DNA from: Mycobacterium sp. 1164985.4
GTDB taxonomy: Bacteria; Actinomycetota; Actinomycetes; Mycobacteriales; Mycobacteriaceae
Assembly (NCBI RefSeq): GCF_001668575.1
Contig: NZ_LZMD01000052.1
Coordinates: 1-44,626, forward strand
Direction of reading: 5' to 3'
DNA length: 44,626 nucleotides
Part shown: positions 19,321-28,308 of the stretch, one piece after another
Numbering within the stretch: position 1 is the first letter of the stretch
Layout of the letters: each line of letters begins with the position of its first letter
Made by a program: the position numbers and the translations under genes
Notes under the pieces: model-generated
What the model was told of the DNA's origin: nothing
Seen by the model: only the letters and a program-made list of their open reading frames with translations
Database searches by the model: none

Positions 19321-20196
19321 TCAGTCCAGCAGGATCGACTTCACCGTGACCGGAGTGGCCGGTGCGCCGTCCTGGCCGCCACCCTCGACCCCGCCCTGCG
19401 CGATCTTGTCCAGCGTGGCCAGTCCCGTGTCGTCGACGCGGCCGAACACGGTGTAGTTCGGCGGCAGCTTCGAGTCCTGGTACACGAGGAAGAACTGGCT
19501 GCCATTGGTGTTCGGACCGGCATTCGCCATGGCCAGCGTGCCGCGCGGATAGGTGACAGGTTCCTGCAGCTTCGGGTCGTCGGGCTGGTACTGGTTGGTC
19601 GGATACTCGTTGGCGAACGAGTAACCCGGGGTGCCGGTGCCCTTGCCGGTCGGGTCGCCGCACTGCAGCACCTTCAACGAGTCCGCGGTGGTCAGCCGGT
19701 GGCACAGGGTGTTGTCGAAGTAGCCCTGCTGGGCGAGGCTGGCGAAGCTGTTCACCGTGCACGGCGCCTTGCCGTTGTCGAGGAGCAGGCCGATGTTGCC
19801 CTGGTCGGTGGACATGCTGGCGCTGACCTCGGCGGGGTCGGTGGGCACCTTGCCGGCGCGGGGCGGGTTGACCTGCTTGGCGGCTTTTTCCGCCGACGCC
19901 GGGTACTCGCAGTTCTCGCCGAGTCCGGCCGGTGCGGCGAACGCCGGCAGCGATCCGGGCTCCGACGGTGCGGCCGAGGTCGGGGAAGAGGTCTCGGAGG
20001 ATGCCGTGGTCTGGCCGTCGGAGTCGTCCTTGGTGATGACGATGGTCGCGACCACGGCGGCGATCACGACGATCGCGGCTGCGACCGAGCCGATGATCGT
20101 GTACAGACGCCGCTTGCGCGCCTTTTCCGCGCGGCGTTCCAGCTGCCGCTCGAGCTTGCGCTTCGCCGTCGCCCGCCGCTGTTCGTTGGTCGGCAC
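19321..20196 (-). CDS. ppiB: Cyclophilin-type peptidyl-prolyl isomerase PpiB (paralog 2)
   Basis: Encodes 291 residues from a GTG at 20196, selected for the strong AGAGGAGGA site upstream; longer in-frame starts overlap the divergent gene. A highly basic N-terminus (about 30 residues, KRKLERQLERRAEKARKRR) is followed by one membrane helix (about 32-53), a Ser/Thr/Pro linker and a cyclophilin domain (about 125-291). The latter has NTLCHRLTTADSLKVLQCGD, GTLAMANAGPNTNGSQFFL and PPNYTVFGRV. Its position next to rel and layout match M. tuberculosis PpiB (Rv2582). It would catalyse proline isomerisation during folding of exported proteins on the outer face of the membrane, which fits with the nearby sec genes. 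Confidence 0.93.
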   Translation of the reverse strand: MPTNEQRRATAKRKLERQLERRAEKARKRRLYTIIGSVAAAIVVIAAVVATIVITKDDSDGQTTASSETSSPTSAAPSEPGSLPAFAAPAGLGENCEYPASAEKAAKQVNPPRAGKVPTDPAEVSASMSTDQGNIGLLLDNGKAPCTVNSFASLAQQGYFDNTLCHRLTTADSLKVLQCGDPTGKGTGTPGYSFANEYPTNQYQPDDPKLQEPVTYPRGTLAMANAGPNTNGSQFFLVYQDSKLPPNYTVFGRVDDTGLATLDKIAQGGVEGGGQDGAPATPVTVKSILLD

Positions 20197-20299
20197 CGGT
20201 GATGTCCTCCTCTTGTCAAGCGATCGGGAACGAGTGTGCCAGGCAATGCTGAGTGTGGCGCCGCGACCCACGCCAACCGGTGGTGGGAAACTGGACGGC

Positions 20300-20986
20300 G
20301 TGTTCATCACCGGGTTTGCCGCCGGCATGCTGGCGTGCAACTGCTATGTGCTGGCCCCGCGGGCCGGGGCCGACGCCATCGTCGTCGATCCCGGGCAGCG
20401 GGCGATGGGGCCGTTGCGCCGGATCCTCGACGAGCACCGCCTGACACCGGCGGCGGTGCTGTTGACGCACGGCCACATCGACCACATCTGGTCGGCGCAG
20501 AAGGTGGCGGATATGTACGGCTGCCCGGCGTTCATCCATCCCGAGGACCGGTTCATGCTGACCGATCCGATCAAGGACTTCGGCAGGGGCTTTCTCGGGG
20601 GGCTGGCGAGCTCCGCGTTCGGCGTGTTGTTCCGCGAGCCCAAGCAGGTCGTCGAGCTCGACAAGGACGGCGACAAGGTGGAGCTGAGCGGTGTCACCGT
20701 CACCGTCGACCACACGCCGGGGCACACCCGGGGGTCAGTGGTATTCCGCGTCGAGGAGGGCGTCGGGTCGGGGCCCGGATCGATCGCGTTCACCGGCGAT
20801 ACCCTGTTCCGGCAGTCGGTGGGGCGTACGGACCTGCCGGGTGGCAGCGGTCGGGATCTGCTCGGCTCGATCGTCAACAAACTATTGGTGCTCGACGACG
20901 ACACCGTGGTACTACCGGGGCACGGCCCGAAGTCCACGATCGGCGTCGAACGCCGTACCAACCCGTTCCTCGAAGGCTTGACCTAG
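20300..20986 (+). CDS. MBL-fold metallo-hydrolase (glyoxalase II-like, Rv2581c type)
   Basis: Encodes 228 residues from the GTG at 20300; this start matches the conserved beginning of the family (VFITGFAAGMLACNCYVL) as I recall it. Longer in-frame extensions cover the divergent ppiB. The metal site is complete: THGHIDH near residue 55, the histidine of DHTPGHTRGSV, the aspartate of FTGDTLF and the histidine of LPGHGP. Such proteins hydrolyse thioesters such as S-lactoylglutathione or other mycothiol or CoA conjugates; the substrate here is unknown. It lies nine bases before hisS. Confidence 0.9.
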   Translation: MFITGFAAGMLACNCYVLAPRAGADAIVVDPGQRAMGPLRRILDEHRLTPAAVLLTHGHIDHIWSAQKVADMYGCPAFIHPEDRFMLTDPIKDFGRGFLGGLASSAFGVLFREPKQVVELDKDGDKVELSGVTVTVDHTPGHTRGSVVFRVEEGVGSGPGSIAFTGDTLFRQSVGRTDLPGGSGRDLLGSIVNKLLVLDDDTVVLPGHGPKSTIGVERRTNPFLEGLT

Positions 20987-20995
20987 TGAGCTTCA

Positions 20996-22261
20996 GTGAG
21001 TGATTTTCAGGCGCCCAAGGGCGTCCCGGACTACCTGCCGCCGGACTCGGCACAATTCGTCGGCGTGCGCGACGGCCTTCTCGACACCGCGCGCCGGGCC
21101 GGCTACGGCGACGTCGAACTGCCCATCTTCGAGGACACCGCGCTCTTCGCGCGCGGCGTCGGCGAGTCGACCGACGTGGTGTCCAAGGAGATGTACACGT
21201 TCTCCGACCGCGGTGACCGATCGGTCACGCTGCGGCCCGAGGGCACCGCAGGGGTGATGCGCGCCGTCATCGAGCACGGCTTGGACCGCGGCCCGCTGCC
21301 GGTCAAGCTGTGCTACTCCGGACCCTTCTTCCGCTACGAGCGCCCGCAGGCCGGTCGCTACCGTCAGCTGCAGCAGGTGGGGGTGGAGGCGATCGGCGTC
21401 GACGACCCCGCCCTGGACGCCGAGGTGATCGCGGTCGCCGATGCAGGCTTCCGGTCGCTGGGGCTCGACGGGTTCCGGCTGGAGATCACCTCGCTGGGCG
21501 ACGAGACCTGCCGTCCCCAGTACCGGGAACTGTTGCAGGACTTCCTGTTCAAGCTCGACCTCGACGAGGAGACACGGCGGCGGGCCGAGATCAACCCACT
21601 GCGGGTGCTCGACGACAAGCGGCCGAAGATGCGCGAGATGACCGCCGACGCGCCGGTGATGCTCGACCACCTGTCGGACGTCGCCAAACAGCACTTCGAC
21701 ACCGTGCTGGCGCATCTCGACGCCTTGGAGGTGCCCTACGTCATCAACCCGCGGATGGTGCGCGGCCTGGACTACTACACGAAGACGACGTTCGAGTTCG
21801 TGCACGACGGCCTCGGCGCGCAGTCGGGGATCGGCGGGGGCGGTCGCTACGACGGCCTGATGGCGCAGCTCGGCGGAAAAGATCTGTCCGGCATAGGGTT
21901 TGGGCTCGGCGTCGATCGAACACTGCTGGCGTTGAAGGCCGAGGGCAAGGCCGTTGGCGGGACGGCGCGCGTCGACGTCTTCGGTGTCCCGCTGGGGGAG
22001 CAGGCCAAGATGACGTTGTCGGTGCTGGCCGCGCGACTGCGGGCGGCGGGTGTGCGCGTCGACCTGGCCTACGGTGACCGCGGAGTCAAGGGTGCGATGC
22101 GCGCCGCGGACCGTTCGGGTGCGGCGCTCGCGCTGGTGGCCGGCGACCGCGACATCGAAGCGGGCACGATCGGCGTGAAGAACCTCGCGACAGGACAGCA
22201 GACGGACGTCCCGGCCGATGATGTGCTGACCGAAGTGCTGGCGCGGCTCAACCGCGCCTAG
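20996..22261 (+). CDS. hisS: Histidyl-tRNA synthetase
   Basis: Encodes 421 residues from a GTG at 20996. Class II synthetase motifs are present: [12 protein letters not shown] at the start, motif 1 around [29 protein letters not shown], motif 2 in [23 protein letters not shown], the histidine-binding [12 protein letters not shown] and GGGGRYDGL, motif 3 in [15 protein letters not shown], and an anticodon-binding domain over the last 95 residues. It charges tRNA-His with histidine. The ribosome binding site is poor, so coupling to the preceding MBL gene, nine bases upstream, is likely. A 62-bp palindromic element follows the stop. Confidence 0.97.
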   Translation: MSDFQAPKGVPDYLPPDSAQFVGVRDGLLDTARRAGYGDVELPIFEDTALFARGVGESTDVVSKEMYTFSDRGDRSVTLRPEGTAGVMRAVIEHGLDRGPLPVKLCYSGPFFRYERPQAGRYRQLQQVGVEAIGVDDPALDAEVIAVADAGFRSLGLDGFRLEITSLGDETCRPQYRELLQDFLFKLDLDEETRRRAEINPLRVLDDKRPKMREMTADAPVMLDHLSDVAKQHFDTVLAHLDALEVPYVINPRMVRGLDYYTKTTFEFVHDGLGAQSGIGGGGRYDGLMAQLGGKDLSGIGFGLGVDRTLLALKAEGKAVGGTARVDVFGVPLGEQAKMTLSVLAARLRAAGVRVDLAYGDRGVKGAMRAADRSGAALALVAGDRDIEAGTIGVKNLATGQQTDVPADDVLTEVLARLNRA

Positions 22262-22280
22262 CCCAGTGGCGCCTCAGTAG

Positions 22281-22342
22281 CGCGAGCGTGCGTGTTTGCA
22301 CACGACACGCCGCGCGTTTTCGGGCATATGCGCACGCTCGCG
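22281..22342 (+). repeat. 62-bp palindromic element, copy A
   Basis: Perfect 12-base terminal inverted repeats CGCGAGCGTGCG (22281-22292) and CGCACGCTCGCG (22331-22342) enclose a 38-base core that begins TGTTTGCACACGACACGCCG. It fills the gap between the 3' ends of hisS and the membrane gene at 22358. An inverted copy lies at 23453-23514. Confidence 0.9.
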
Positions 22343-22357
22343 GGGCGGTGAGCGCGC

Positions 22358-22900
22358 TCAAACGCCGTGTACGGCGGCGGCGAGCACCCGGTCGAGCATC
22401 CCGACGCCCCCACTGAACACGTTGCCCCGCATAAGGATCCGCGTCGACGACGGAGTGACCACCACCAGCGCTGACGTCAGCAACCGCGACCGACGCTCGA
22501 ACCGCACCTGGCTCAACGGCGCCACGATCTCGCCCGCGCCGTCGCGGTAGATCTGGTGTCGGCGGTCGAAGACCGCGACCGGTGCATACGCGCTCAACGG
22601 TGTCATCCGCATGCTCCGCAGCGCCGCGCCGCCGCGGAGCAAGGCCCTGAACGCCACCACGCCGACGACGAACAGCGCCGCGCCGATCGCCGCCGACGGC
22701 CACACCATCGAGTACGCGAGCGAGTAGTAGGTCGACACGATGCCGAACCCGCCGAAGATCAGCGACGCCATCGTCAGCAGCAGAACGGTCGTCTCCGTCG
22801 GCGCCCGTCCGCGGTCGATCACCAGAATCTCCGGTCCGCGCTCGGCCACCACCACAGCGCCCTGCTCCGCCAACGGTATCGGCTCGGGCGGTGCGCTCAC
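22358..22900 (-). CDS. Two-helix membrane protein of unknown function (paralog B)
   Basis: Encodes 180 residues from a GTG at 22900 that overlaps the stop of its neighbour (GTGA). An N-terminal domain of about 35 residues ends in EILVIDRG, then come two membrane helices (about 38-58 and 66-85) and a C-terminal domain of about 90 residues. That domain has PVAVFDRRHQIY, LSQVRFERRSR and VVTPSSTRILMRGNVFSGGVGMLD. The same order and signature segments occur in the gene upstream, so the two are paralogs. I do not recognise the family. The C-terminal part resembles a small beta-rich, PH-like arrangement, but that is only a guess. Confidence 0.75.
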   Translation of the reverse strand: MSAPPEPIPLAEQGAVVVAERGPEILVIDRGRAPTETTVLLLTMASLIFGGFGIVSTYYSLAYSMVWPSAAIGAALFVVGVVAFRALLRGGAALRSMRMTPLSAYAPVAVFDRRHQIYRDGAGEIVAPLSQVRFERRSRLLTSALVVVTPSSTRILMRGNVFSGGVGMLDRVLAAAVHGV

Positions 22901-23427
22901 GCAGAGCCGCGGGCGACCGAGTTCAGGAGTTCGTCGATATGCCCGACCCCACCGTCGAACGGATTGCCGCGCTTGAGTGTCTTCGTCCCGGCCGGCGTGA
23001 CGGCGACGAGTTTCGGTGAGCTGGAACCGATCTGGAACTTGCGCGCGAAGCGCACCTGATCCAGCTGCACCAGTGCACCACCGCGGTAGCTGAACAGTCC
23101 GAGCTTGCGATCGAGCACCGCGGCCGGACGACAGTCGTGCAGCGGTCGGGTGCGGTACCGACGGATCTTGCGGACGACGAAGAACGCGGCCACCGCCAAC
23201 GCTACGCCGACCGCCAGGAAGACGGCGCCCAGCGCCCGCGACGGGACACCACCGATCAGCGCGACCAGCCCAAAGCCCGCGACGACGAGCGTCAGCACGC
23301 CGACGACGAAGGCCAGCACCGTCAGGTGTCCCGTGCCGCGGTCCACGACCAGCACTCGACGCCCGTCGTCGGTGACGACAAGACCGCCGGTATCGGCGAG
23401 TACCTGTGCTCCCGAAGCTGTGTCCAC
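22897..23427 (-). CDS. Two-helix membrane protein of unknown function (paralog A)
   Basis: Encodes 176 residues from a GTG at 23427. The layout is RVLVVDRGTG, two membrane helices (about residues 34-58 and 64-85), a basic turn RKIRRYRTR, then a soluble domain with PAAVLDRKLGLFSYRGG, LDQVRFARKFQIG and VTPAGTKTLKRGNPFDGGVGHID. The final motif is shared with the downstream gene, with which it overlaps by four bases. A 62-bp palindrome lies just upstream. Function unknown; co-expression of the two paralogs suggests a hetero-oligomer. Confidence 0.75.
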   Translation of the reverse strand: MDTASGAQVLADTGGLVVTDDGRRVLVVDRGTGHLTVLAFVVGVLTLVVAGFGLVALIGGVPSRALGAVFLAVGVALAVAAFFVVRKIRRYRTRPLHDCRPAAVLDRKLGLFSYRGGALVQLDQVRFARKFQIGSSSPKLVAVTPAGTKTLKRGNPFDGGVGHIDELLNSVARGSA

Positions 23428-23452
23428 GGGTGCACTGTGCCACTTCGGCGGC

Positions 23453-23514
23453 CGCGAGCGTGCGCAAACTGTCGGAAATCAGCGGCGTGTCGAGTGCAAA
23501 CACGCACGCTCGCG
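23453..23514 (-). repeat. 62-bp palindromic element, copy B (inverted relative to copy A)
   Basis: It has the same 12-base terminal inverted repeats as the element at 22281-22342 and a 38-base core. Read on the minus strand, it matches copy A at 52 of 62 positions by hand alignment, with only one mismatch over the first 21 core bases. It lies between the 3' end of urtE and the 5' end of the paralog pair. Confidence 0.9.
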
Positions 23515-23530
23515 CGAACAGGGCAACTAG

Positions 23531-24223
23531 CTAGATGGCCATCGCGGCGCGGACGTCGGCTTCCGACGACGAGCCGCCCGTACCGTCGGAGGTCACGCGG
23601 CCGGACTCGAGCACGTAGTAGTGCTGCGAGGACTCCAGGGCGAAACCGATGTGTTGTTCGACCAGTAGCACGCCCAGCCCGCCGGGCTGGGTCAGCGACG
23701 TGATCGCCGCTTCGATCTCGGCGACGACCGACGGCTGGATACCCTCCGTGGGTTCGTCGAGGATCAGGCACTTCGGCGTCGTGATCAGCGCGCGGGCGAT
23801 GGCCAACTGCTGACGCTGACCGCCCGACAGCAGACCGGCGCGCCGCGTCAACAACTCCTTCAGAGCCGGGAACAGGTCGAGCTGCTCGTCGATGAGCCGC
23901 TTGCCGTTCTTGCGGCCGTCCGCGACGACTTGCAGATTCTCCATCGTGGTCAGCTGGCCGAACGACTGCTGGCCTTGCGGCACATAGGCCAGCCCGCGCG
24001 CGACGCGTGCGCTCGGCCGCAGCTTGGTGATGTCCTCACCGTCGAAGAGCACCTTGCCCGCACTGCATTTCAGCAACCCGACCGCAGCACGCAGCAGCGT
24101 GGTCTTGCCCGCACCGTTGTGGCCCATCACCGCGGCCACTCCGTCCGAGGGCACGTCGACGCTGACCCCGTGGATCACATCCGAACGGCCGTAGCCGCAC
24201 CGCACGTCGACCAGTGACAGCAT
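23531..24223 (-). CDS. urtE: Urea ABC transporter ATP-binding subunit UrtE
   Basis: Encodes 230 residues, last gene of urtABCDE. ABC ATPase motifs: Walker A GHNGAGKTTLL near residue 35, Q-loop region GLAYVPQGQQSFGQLTTMENL (a LivF-type sequence), signature LSGGQRQQLAIARAL near 136, and Walker B CLILDEPTEGIQPS with the catalytic glutamate. It powers uptake together with UrtD. The start codon directly abuts the urtD stop (no gap). A 62-bp palindrome after the stop may end the transcript. Confidence 0.92.
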   Translation of the reverse strand: MLSLVDVRCGYGRSDVIHGVSVDVPSDGVAAVMGHNGAGKTTLLRAAVGLLKCSAGKVLFDGEDITKLRPSARVARGLAYVPQGQQSFGQLTTMENLQVVADGRKNGKRLIDEQLDLFPALKELLTRRAGLLSGGQRQQLAIARALITTPKCLILDEPTEGIQPSVVAEIEAAITSLTQPGGLGVLLVEQHIGFALESSQHYYVLESGRVTSDGTGGSSSEADVRAAMAI

Positions 24224-25039
24224 CTACGACTCCTCGATCATTTCGGCCGGCACATCGGCGGTGCCGGCCGCCGCGGTGCCGAGGTAGACCTCCTGCACCT
24301 TGGGATTGGCCTGCACCTCGGCGACCGATCCCTCGGCGATCACCTGGCCGCGGGCGAGCACGGTCACCGATGTGGCGAACGCCCGCATGAAGTCCATGTC
24401 GTGTTCGACGACGACGACGGTGCGCTGGGCACCGATGCGACGCAACAGGTTTCCGGTCTCCTCGCGTTCCTCGTGGCTCATGCCCGCGACGGGTTCGTCG
24501 AGCAGAAGCACGTCGGCGTTCTGCACCAGCAGCATGCCGATCTCCAGCCACTGCTTCTGCCCGTGGGCCAGCACCCCGGCCGGTTTGTCGGCCAGATCGG
24601 CCAGCCCGATGGTGTCGAGCGCCTCCTCGATCGCGGGCAGCACACCCTTGCGCCGGCGCAGCAGCGTCCACGCCGACCGTCCCGCACCCGCGGCGATGTC
24701 GAGATTCTGCAGCACGCTCAGCTGCTCGAACACGCTGGCCGTCTGGAATGTGCGCCCCACGCCGAGGCGGGCGATCTGGTGCACCTTGCGGCCGAGCAGT
24801 TCGACGCCGGACTTGTTGACCGAACCGGTGGCGTTCACCAGGCCGGTGATCGCGTCGATCACCGTGGTCTTGCCCGCGCCGTTCGGCCCGATCAAGAATC
24901 GCAGGTCGCCCTGGAACAGGGTCAGGTCGACATCGCTGACCGCTTTGAAACCATCGAAATCGACGGTGAGCCCGCGCACTTCGAGGTACTCGGTGCCCAT
25001 CCCGACGTTACCGCCGGCGACCGGCTCCACCTGGGTCAT
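24224..25039 (-). CDS. urtD: Urea ABC transporter ATP-binding subunit UrtD
   Basis: Encodes 271 residues from ATG 25039, which overlaps the urtC stop (ATGA); longer frames upstream lie inside urtC. LivG-type features: Walker A LIGPNGAGKTTVIDAITGLV, the family segment VGRTFQTASVFEQLSVLQNLDIA, a substituted signature LAHGQKQWLEIGMLL typical of this subfamily (LSHGQKQWLEIGM in UrtD), and Walker B LLLDEPVAGMSHEER. The tail is Ala/Glu-rich. It pairs with UrtE on the cytoplasmic face of the UrtBC permease. The altered signature is one of the best indicators that this is a urea rather than a branched-chain amino acid system. Confidence 0.93.
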   Translation of the reverse strand: MTQVEPVAGGNVGMGTEYLEVRGLTVDFDGFKAVSDVDLTLFQGDLRFLIGPNGAGKTTVIDAITGLVNATGSVNKSGVELLGRKVHQIARLGVGRTFQTASVFEQLSVLQNLDIAAGAGRSAWTLLRRRKGVLPAIEEALDTIGLADLADKPAGVLAHGQKQWLEIGMLLVQNADVLLLDEPVAGMSHEEREETGNLLRRIGAQRTVVVVEHDMDFMRAFATSVTVLARGQVIAEGSVAEVQANPKVQEVYLGTAAAGTADVPAEMIEES

Positions 25040-26154
25040 GTTGCTGCGCCCACCTTCTCGGTATCGGGGTCCGCCTGCGGTTCCGGTGCGGCTTCGACGG
25101 GTTTGCGGGGACGGCGTATGCGGTGCCGCTTGAACAGCACACCGAGACCGGCCAGGCCCGCCGGGAAGAAGCCGACGACGACGACGAACAGCAGGCCCTG
25201 CGCATAGGTCCACTCGGACGGGAACCGTTCGGAGAACAGGGTTTGCGCCCACGCCACCCCGATCGCGCCGAGCACCGGGCCCAGCAGCGTGGTGCGCCCG
25301 CCGATCGCCACACCGATCAGGAACGCGATCGACGGCAGGATGCCCACCTGCGACGGCGCGATGAACCCGACGATCGGTGCGAACAGGGCGCCCGCGATGC
25401 TGGCGAACAGCGCCGCCACGGTGTAGGCGACCACCTTGATGTTCGCCGGGTCGTAGCCGAGGAAACGGACGCGCTCCTCACCGTCGCGAACCGCGACCAG
25501 CAGTTCGCCGTAGCGGCTCTGCATCAGCTGCCGCACCACCGCGACGACGGCGAGCAACACACCCGCGGCGATGAAGTACAGCATCCGCCGGTTGGCCGGA
25601 TCGGTCAGGGTGAATCCGAAGAACGTGCGAAACCTGTTGAGCCCGTTGCTGCCACCGAGGCTCGTCTGCCCGACGAGCAGGATCGCCAACGCGGCGGCCA
25701 GCGCCTGCGACAGGATCGCGAAGTACGCGCCCTTGACGCGACGCTTGAACACGCCGAGCCCGAGCGCCGCCGCGATCACCGTGGGCACGACGACGATCGC
25801 CAGCAGGGTGAACGCGGGGGAGGCGAACGGCTGCCAGTAGCCGGGTAGTTCGCGGACGCCGGCGATCTGCATGAAATCGGGCACATCGTCGCCGCGCAAC
25901 TGGGCGTCGGCGATCTTGAGATGCATGCCCATCATGTAGCCGCCGAGCCCGAAGAACACGCCCTGGCCCAGGACGAGCATGCCGCCGCGGCCCCACGCCA
26001 GCCCGATGCCGACCGCGACGATCGCGAAACACAGGAACTTGCCCAGCAGGCTCAGCCGGAAATCCGACAGCACCGCCGGGGCGACACCGAACAGCAACAC
26101 CGCCGCCACCGCGAAACCGGCCCAGGTCTGCCAGCGGCCCACGAAGGTTCTCAC
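25036..26154 (-). CDS. urtC: Urea ABC transporter permease UrtC
   Basis: Encodes 372 residues from a GTG at 26154 overlapping the urtB stop (GTGA). About ten hydrophobic helices are present, with LivM-family marks: WGRGGMLVLGQGVFFGLGGYMMGMH near residue 55, a long external loop containing LPGYWQPFASP, VKGAYFAILSQALAAAL, and VRDGEERVRFLGYDPANIKVVAYTVAALFASIAGALFAPIVGFI near the EAA-like coupling region. The C-terminus is basic with Pro and Ala. It forms the membrane channel with UrtB. Confidence 0.92.
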   Translation of the reverse strand: MRTFVGRWQTWAGFAVAAVLLFGVAPAVLSDFRLSLLGKFLCFAIVAVGIGLAWGRGGMLVLGQGVFFGLGGYMMGMHLKIADAQLRGDDVPDFMQIAGVRELPGYWQPFASPAFTLLAIVVVPTVIAAALGLGVFKRRVKGAYFAILSQALAAALAILLVGQTSLGGSNGLNRFRTFFGFTLTDPANRRMLYFIAAGVLLAVVAVVRQLMQSRYGELLVAVRDGEERVRFLGYDPANIKVVAYTVAALFASIAGALFAPIVGFIAPSQVGILPSIAFLIGVAIGGRTTLLGPVLGAIGVAWAQTLFSERFPSEWTYAQGLLFVVVVGFFPAGLAGLGVLFKRHRIRRPRKPVEAAPEPQADPDTEKVGAAT

Positions 26155-27035
26155 ACGAGACTCCTTGTCCGGACGGTGAACAGGCCCTGCGGGCGAGCCT
26201 GAAGGAAGATCACGATGATCACGAAGACGATGACCTTCGCCAGCGATGCGGTGGTGTTGTATTCGATGAACGAGTTCAAGAAGCCCAGCGCGAACGCCGC
26301 GATCACCGTGCCCTTGATCTGGCCGAGGCCGCCGACCACGACCACCAGGAACGCGTCGATCAGATAGCTCTGCCCGATCGTCGGGCTGGTCGAACCGATC
26401 AACGTCAACGCGACACCAGCCACCGCCGCCAGGCCCGATCCGATGAAAAACGTTGTGATGTCGGTCTTCCGGGACGAGATCCCGCTGGTCTCGGCCAGGT
26501 CCCGGTTCTGAACGACGGCGCGGATCCGCCGTCCCATCGGGCTCACCTTGAGCGCAGTGGCCAACGCCGCGACACACGCGAGTGCCAACACGAGGATGAA
26601 GATGCGCGTCTTGGGGACCACCGCCCCGAAGATCTCGACACCACCCGACAACCACACCGGTGCCACCACGTTGACCGCGGGAGCCCCGAAGACATCACGG
26701 GCGACCTGCTGCAGGATCAGCCCGACGCCGAAGGTCACCAGCAGAGTGTCCAGCGGCCGGTGGTACATCCGGCGAATGAGCGTTGTCTCCAGCAGCGCAC
26801 CCATCACCCCGCCGATCAGAAACCCGACGCCCAGCGAAATCAGCAGCGACGCACCGGCACTCGACACCACCTGTTGCACCACGTAGGCGGTGTAGCAGCC
26901 GGCCATGATGAACTCGCCGTGCGCCATGTTGATGACGCCCATCTGCCCGAACGTCAGCGACAACCCCAGGGCCGCCAGCAACAGGATCGAGCCGAGGCTC
27001 AATCCCGTTGCCAGCTGCCCGATCAGAACATCCAT
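26151..27035 (-). CDS. urtB: Urea ABC transporter permease UrtB
   Basis: Encodes 294 residues with about eight membrane helices. LivH-family signatures: LAALGLSLTFGQMGVINMAHGEFIMAGCYTAYV at the N-terminus, RPLDTLLVTFGVGLILQQ, and GRRIRAVVQNRDLAETSGI followed by the C-terminal IDAFLVVVVGGLGQIKGTVIAAFALGFLNSFIEY. Start ATG is seven bases after the urtA stop. With UrtC it forms the permease for urea or a short-chain amide. Confidence 0.93.
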   Translation of the reverse strand: MDVLIGQLATGLSLGSILLLAALGLSLTFGQMGVINMAHGEFIMAGCYTAYVVQQVVSSAGASLLISLGVGFLIGGVMGALLETTLIRRMYHRPLDTLLVTFGVGLILQQVARDVFGAPAVNVVAPVWLSGGVEIFGAVVPKTRIFILVLALACVAALATALKVSPMGRRIRAVVQNRDLAETSGISSRKTDITTFFIGSGLAAVAGVALTLIGSTSPTIGQSYLIDAFLVVVVGGLGQIKGTVIAAFALGFLNSFIEYNTTASLAKVIVFVIIVIFLQARPQGLFTVRTRSLV

Positions 27036-27042
27036 TTGCGAC

Positions 27043-28308
27043 TCAGCTGGACAGGCCGGCCGCCCACGGGTAGCCCTTGAGGTAGGGGTCCGGTTCGATC
27101 GGTCCCGGCGACTCCCAGATCGTGTAGATCAGTCTGTCGGGCCGGATCTCGCCGATGCGGGCGGTCTTGGTGATGTGGTTGTTGTCGCCATCGATCTGCA
27201 CCAGACCCTCCGGGGCGTTGAACTGAACGCCGCCGGCGGCTTTCTGCACATCGGGAACCGCGAACGAGTTGGCCTTCTCGACAGTGTTTTTCCACAGATA
27301 GACCGAGACGTAGGCCGCCTCCATGGGGTCCGACGTCGGCTTGTCGGCGCCGAACTTGGCCTTGTAGGCCTCGACGAACGCCTTGTTCTCCGGGCTGTCG
27401 ATGGTCTGGTAGTAGTCCCAGGCCACCAGTTGGCCAGTGATGTTCTGGATACCGATGCCGCCGACCTCTTCCTCGGCGATCGACACCGACACCACCGGCA
27501 TGGCCTCCGGAGTCAGGCCCACGTTCTTGTACTCACGGAAGAAGGCCACGTTCGAATCGCCGTTGAGCGTGTTGAACACGGCGTCGGCTCCCGCGGAGCG
27601 GACCTTGTTGACGATGGTCGAGAAGTCCGTCGAACCCAGCGGGGTGTAATCCTCGCCCTTGATCTCGATGCCGTTCGCGCCGGCGTACGCCTTGATGATT
27701 CGGTTCGCGGTCTGTGGGAAGACGTAGTCACTGCCGACCAGATACAGCGACTTGACGCCCTTCTCCTTCAGGTAGTCCAGCGCCGGAACGATCTGCTGGT
27801 TGGTGGTGGCGCCGGTGTAGAAGATGTTCTTCGACGACTCCAGGCCCTCGTACTGCACGGGGTAGTACAGCAGCGAGTTGGCGCTCTCGAAAACCGGCAG
27901 CATCGCCTTGCGCGACGACGACGTCCAGCCGCCGAACACCGCGGCGACGCAGTCGCTGCTGATCAGCTTCTCGGCCTTCTCCGCGAACACCGTCGGCTCC
28001 GATGCGCCGTCCTCGCCGACGAGCTGGATCTGCTTGCCCAGCACACCACCGGACGCGTTGATCTGCTCGACCGCGAGGTCGATGGCGTGACGCACGGTCA
28101 CCTCGGAAATGGCCATCGTGCCCGACAACGAGTTCAGTGCGCCCACTTTGATCGTCGGGGCGGACGTGTCGACACACGATTCGGCGTTTGCCGAATCCGA
28201 CTCGGTGGCCTTGCTTCCGCAGCCGGCCAGCACCAGGGTCGTTGCCGCGACTATTCCGCCGGCAACGAGGGCGGAGCGTCTCACCGAGGACCGTCGTGGA
28301 AGTCGCAT
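27043..28308 (-). CDS. urtA: Urea ABC transporter substrate-binding lipoprotein UrtA
   Basis: Encodes 421 residues from ATG 28308, with AAAGG upstream. The signal peptide ends in the lipobox LVLAGC (about Cys30). The mature protein has the UrtA pattern: [90 protein letters not shown], and the closing [21 protein letters not shown]. UrtA binds urea (some relatives bind short amides) outside the membrane and delivers it to UrtBC. First gene of a tightly packed operon on the minus strand. No urease or amidase genes are in the window. A TATATA sits close upstream (28324-28329), but its spacing to the start makes it doubtful as the promoter. Confidence 0.93.
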   Translation of the reverse strand: MRLPRRSSVRRSALVAGGIVAATTLVLAGCGSKATESDSANAESCVDTSAPTIKVGALNSLSGTMAISEVTVRHAIDLAVEQINASGGVLGKQIQLVGEDGASEPTVFAEKAEKLISSDCVAAVFGGWTSSSRKAMLPVFESANSLLYYPVQYEGLESSKNIFYTGATTNQQIVPALDYLKEKGVKSLYLVGSDYVFPQTANRIIKAYAGANGIEIKGEDYTPLGSTDFSTIVNKVRSAGADAVFNTLNGDSNVAFFREYKNVGLTPEAMPVVSVSIAEEEVGGIGIQNITGQLVAWDYYQTIDSPENKAFVEAYKAKFGADKPTSDPMEAAYVSVYLWKNTVEKANSFAVPDVQKAAGGVQFNAPEGLVQIDGDNNHITKTARIGEIRPDRLIYTIWESPGPIEPDPYLKGYPWAAGLSS

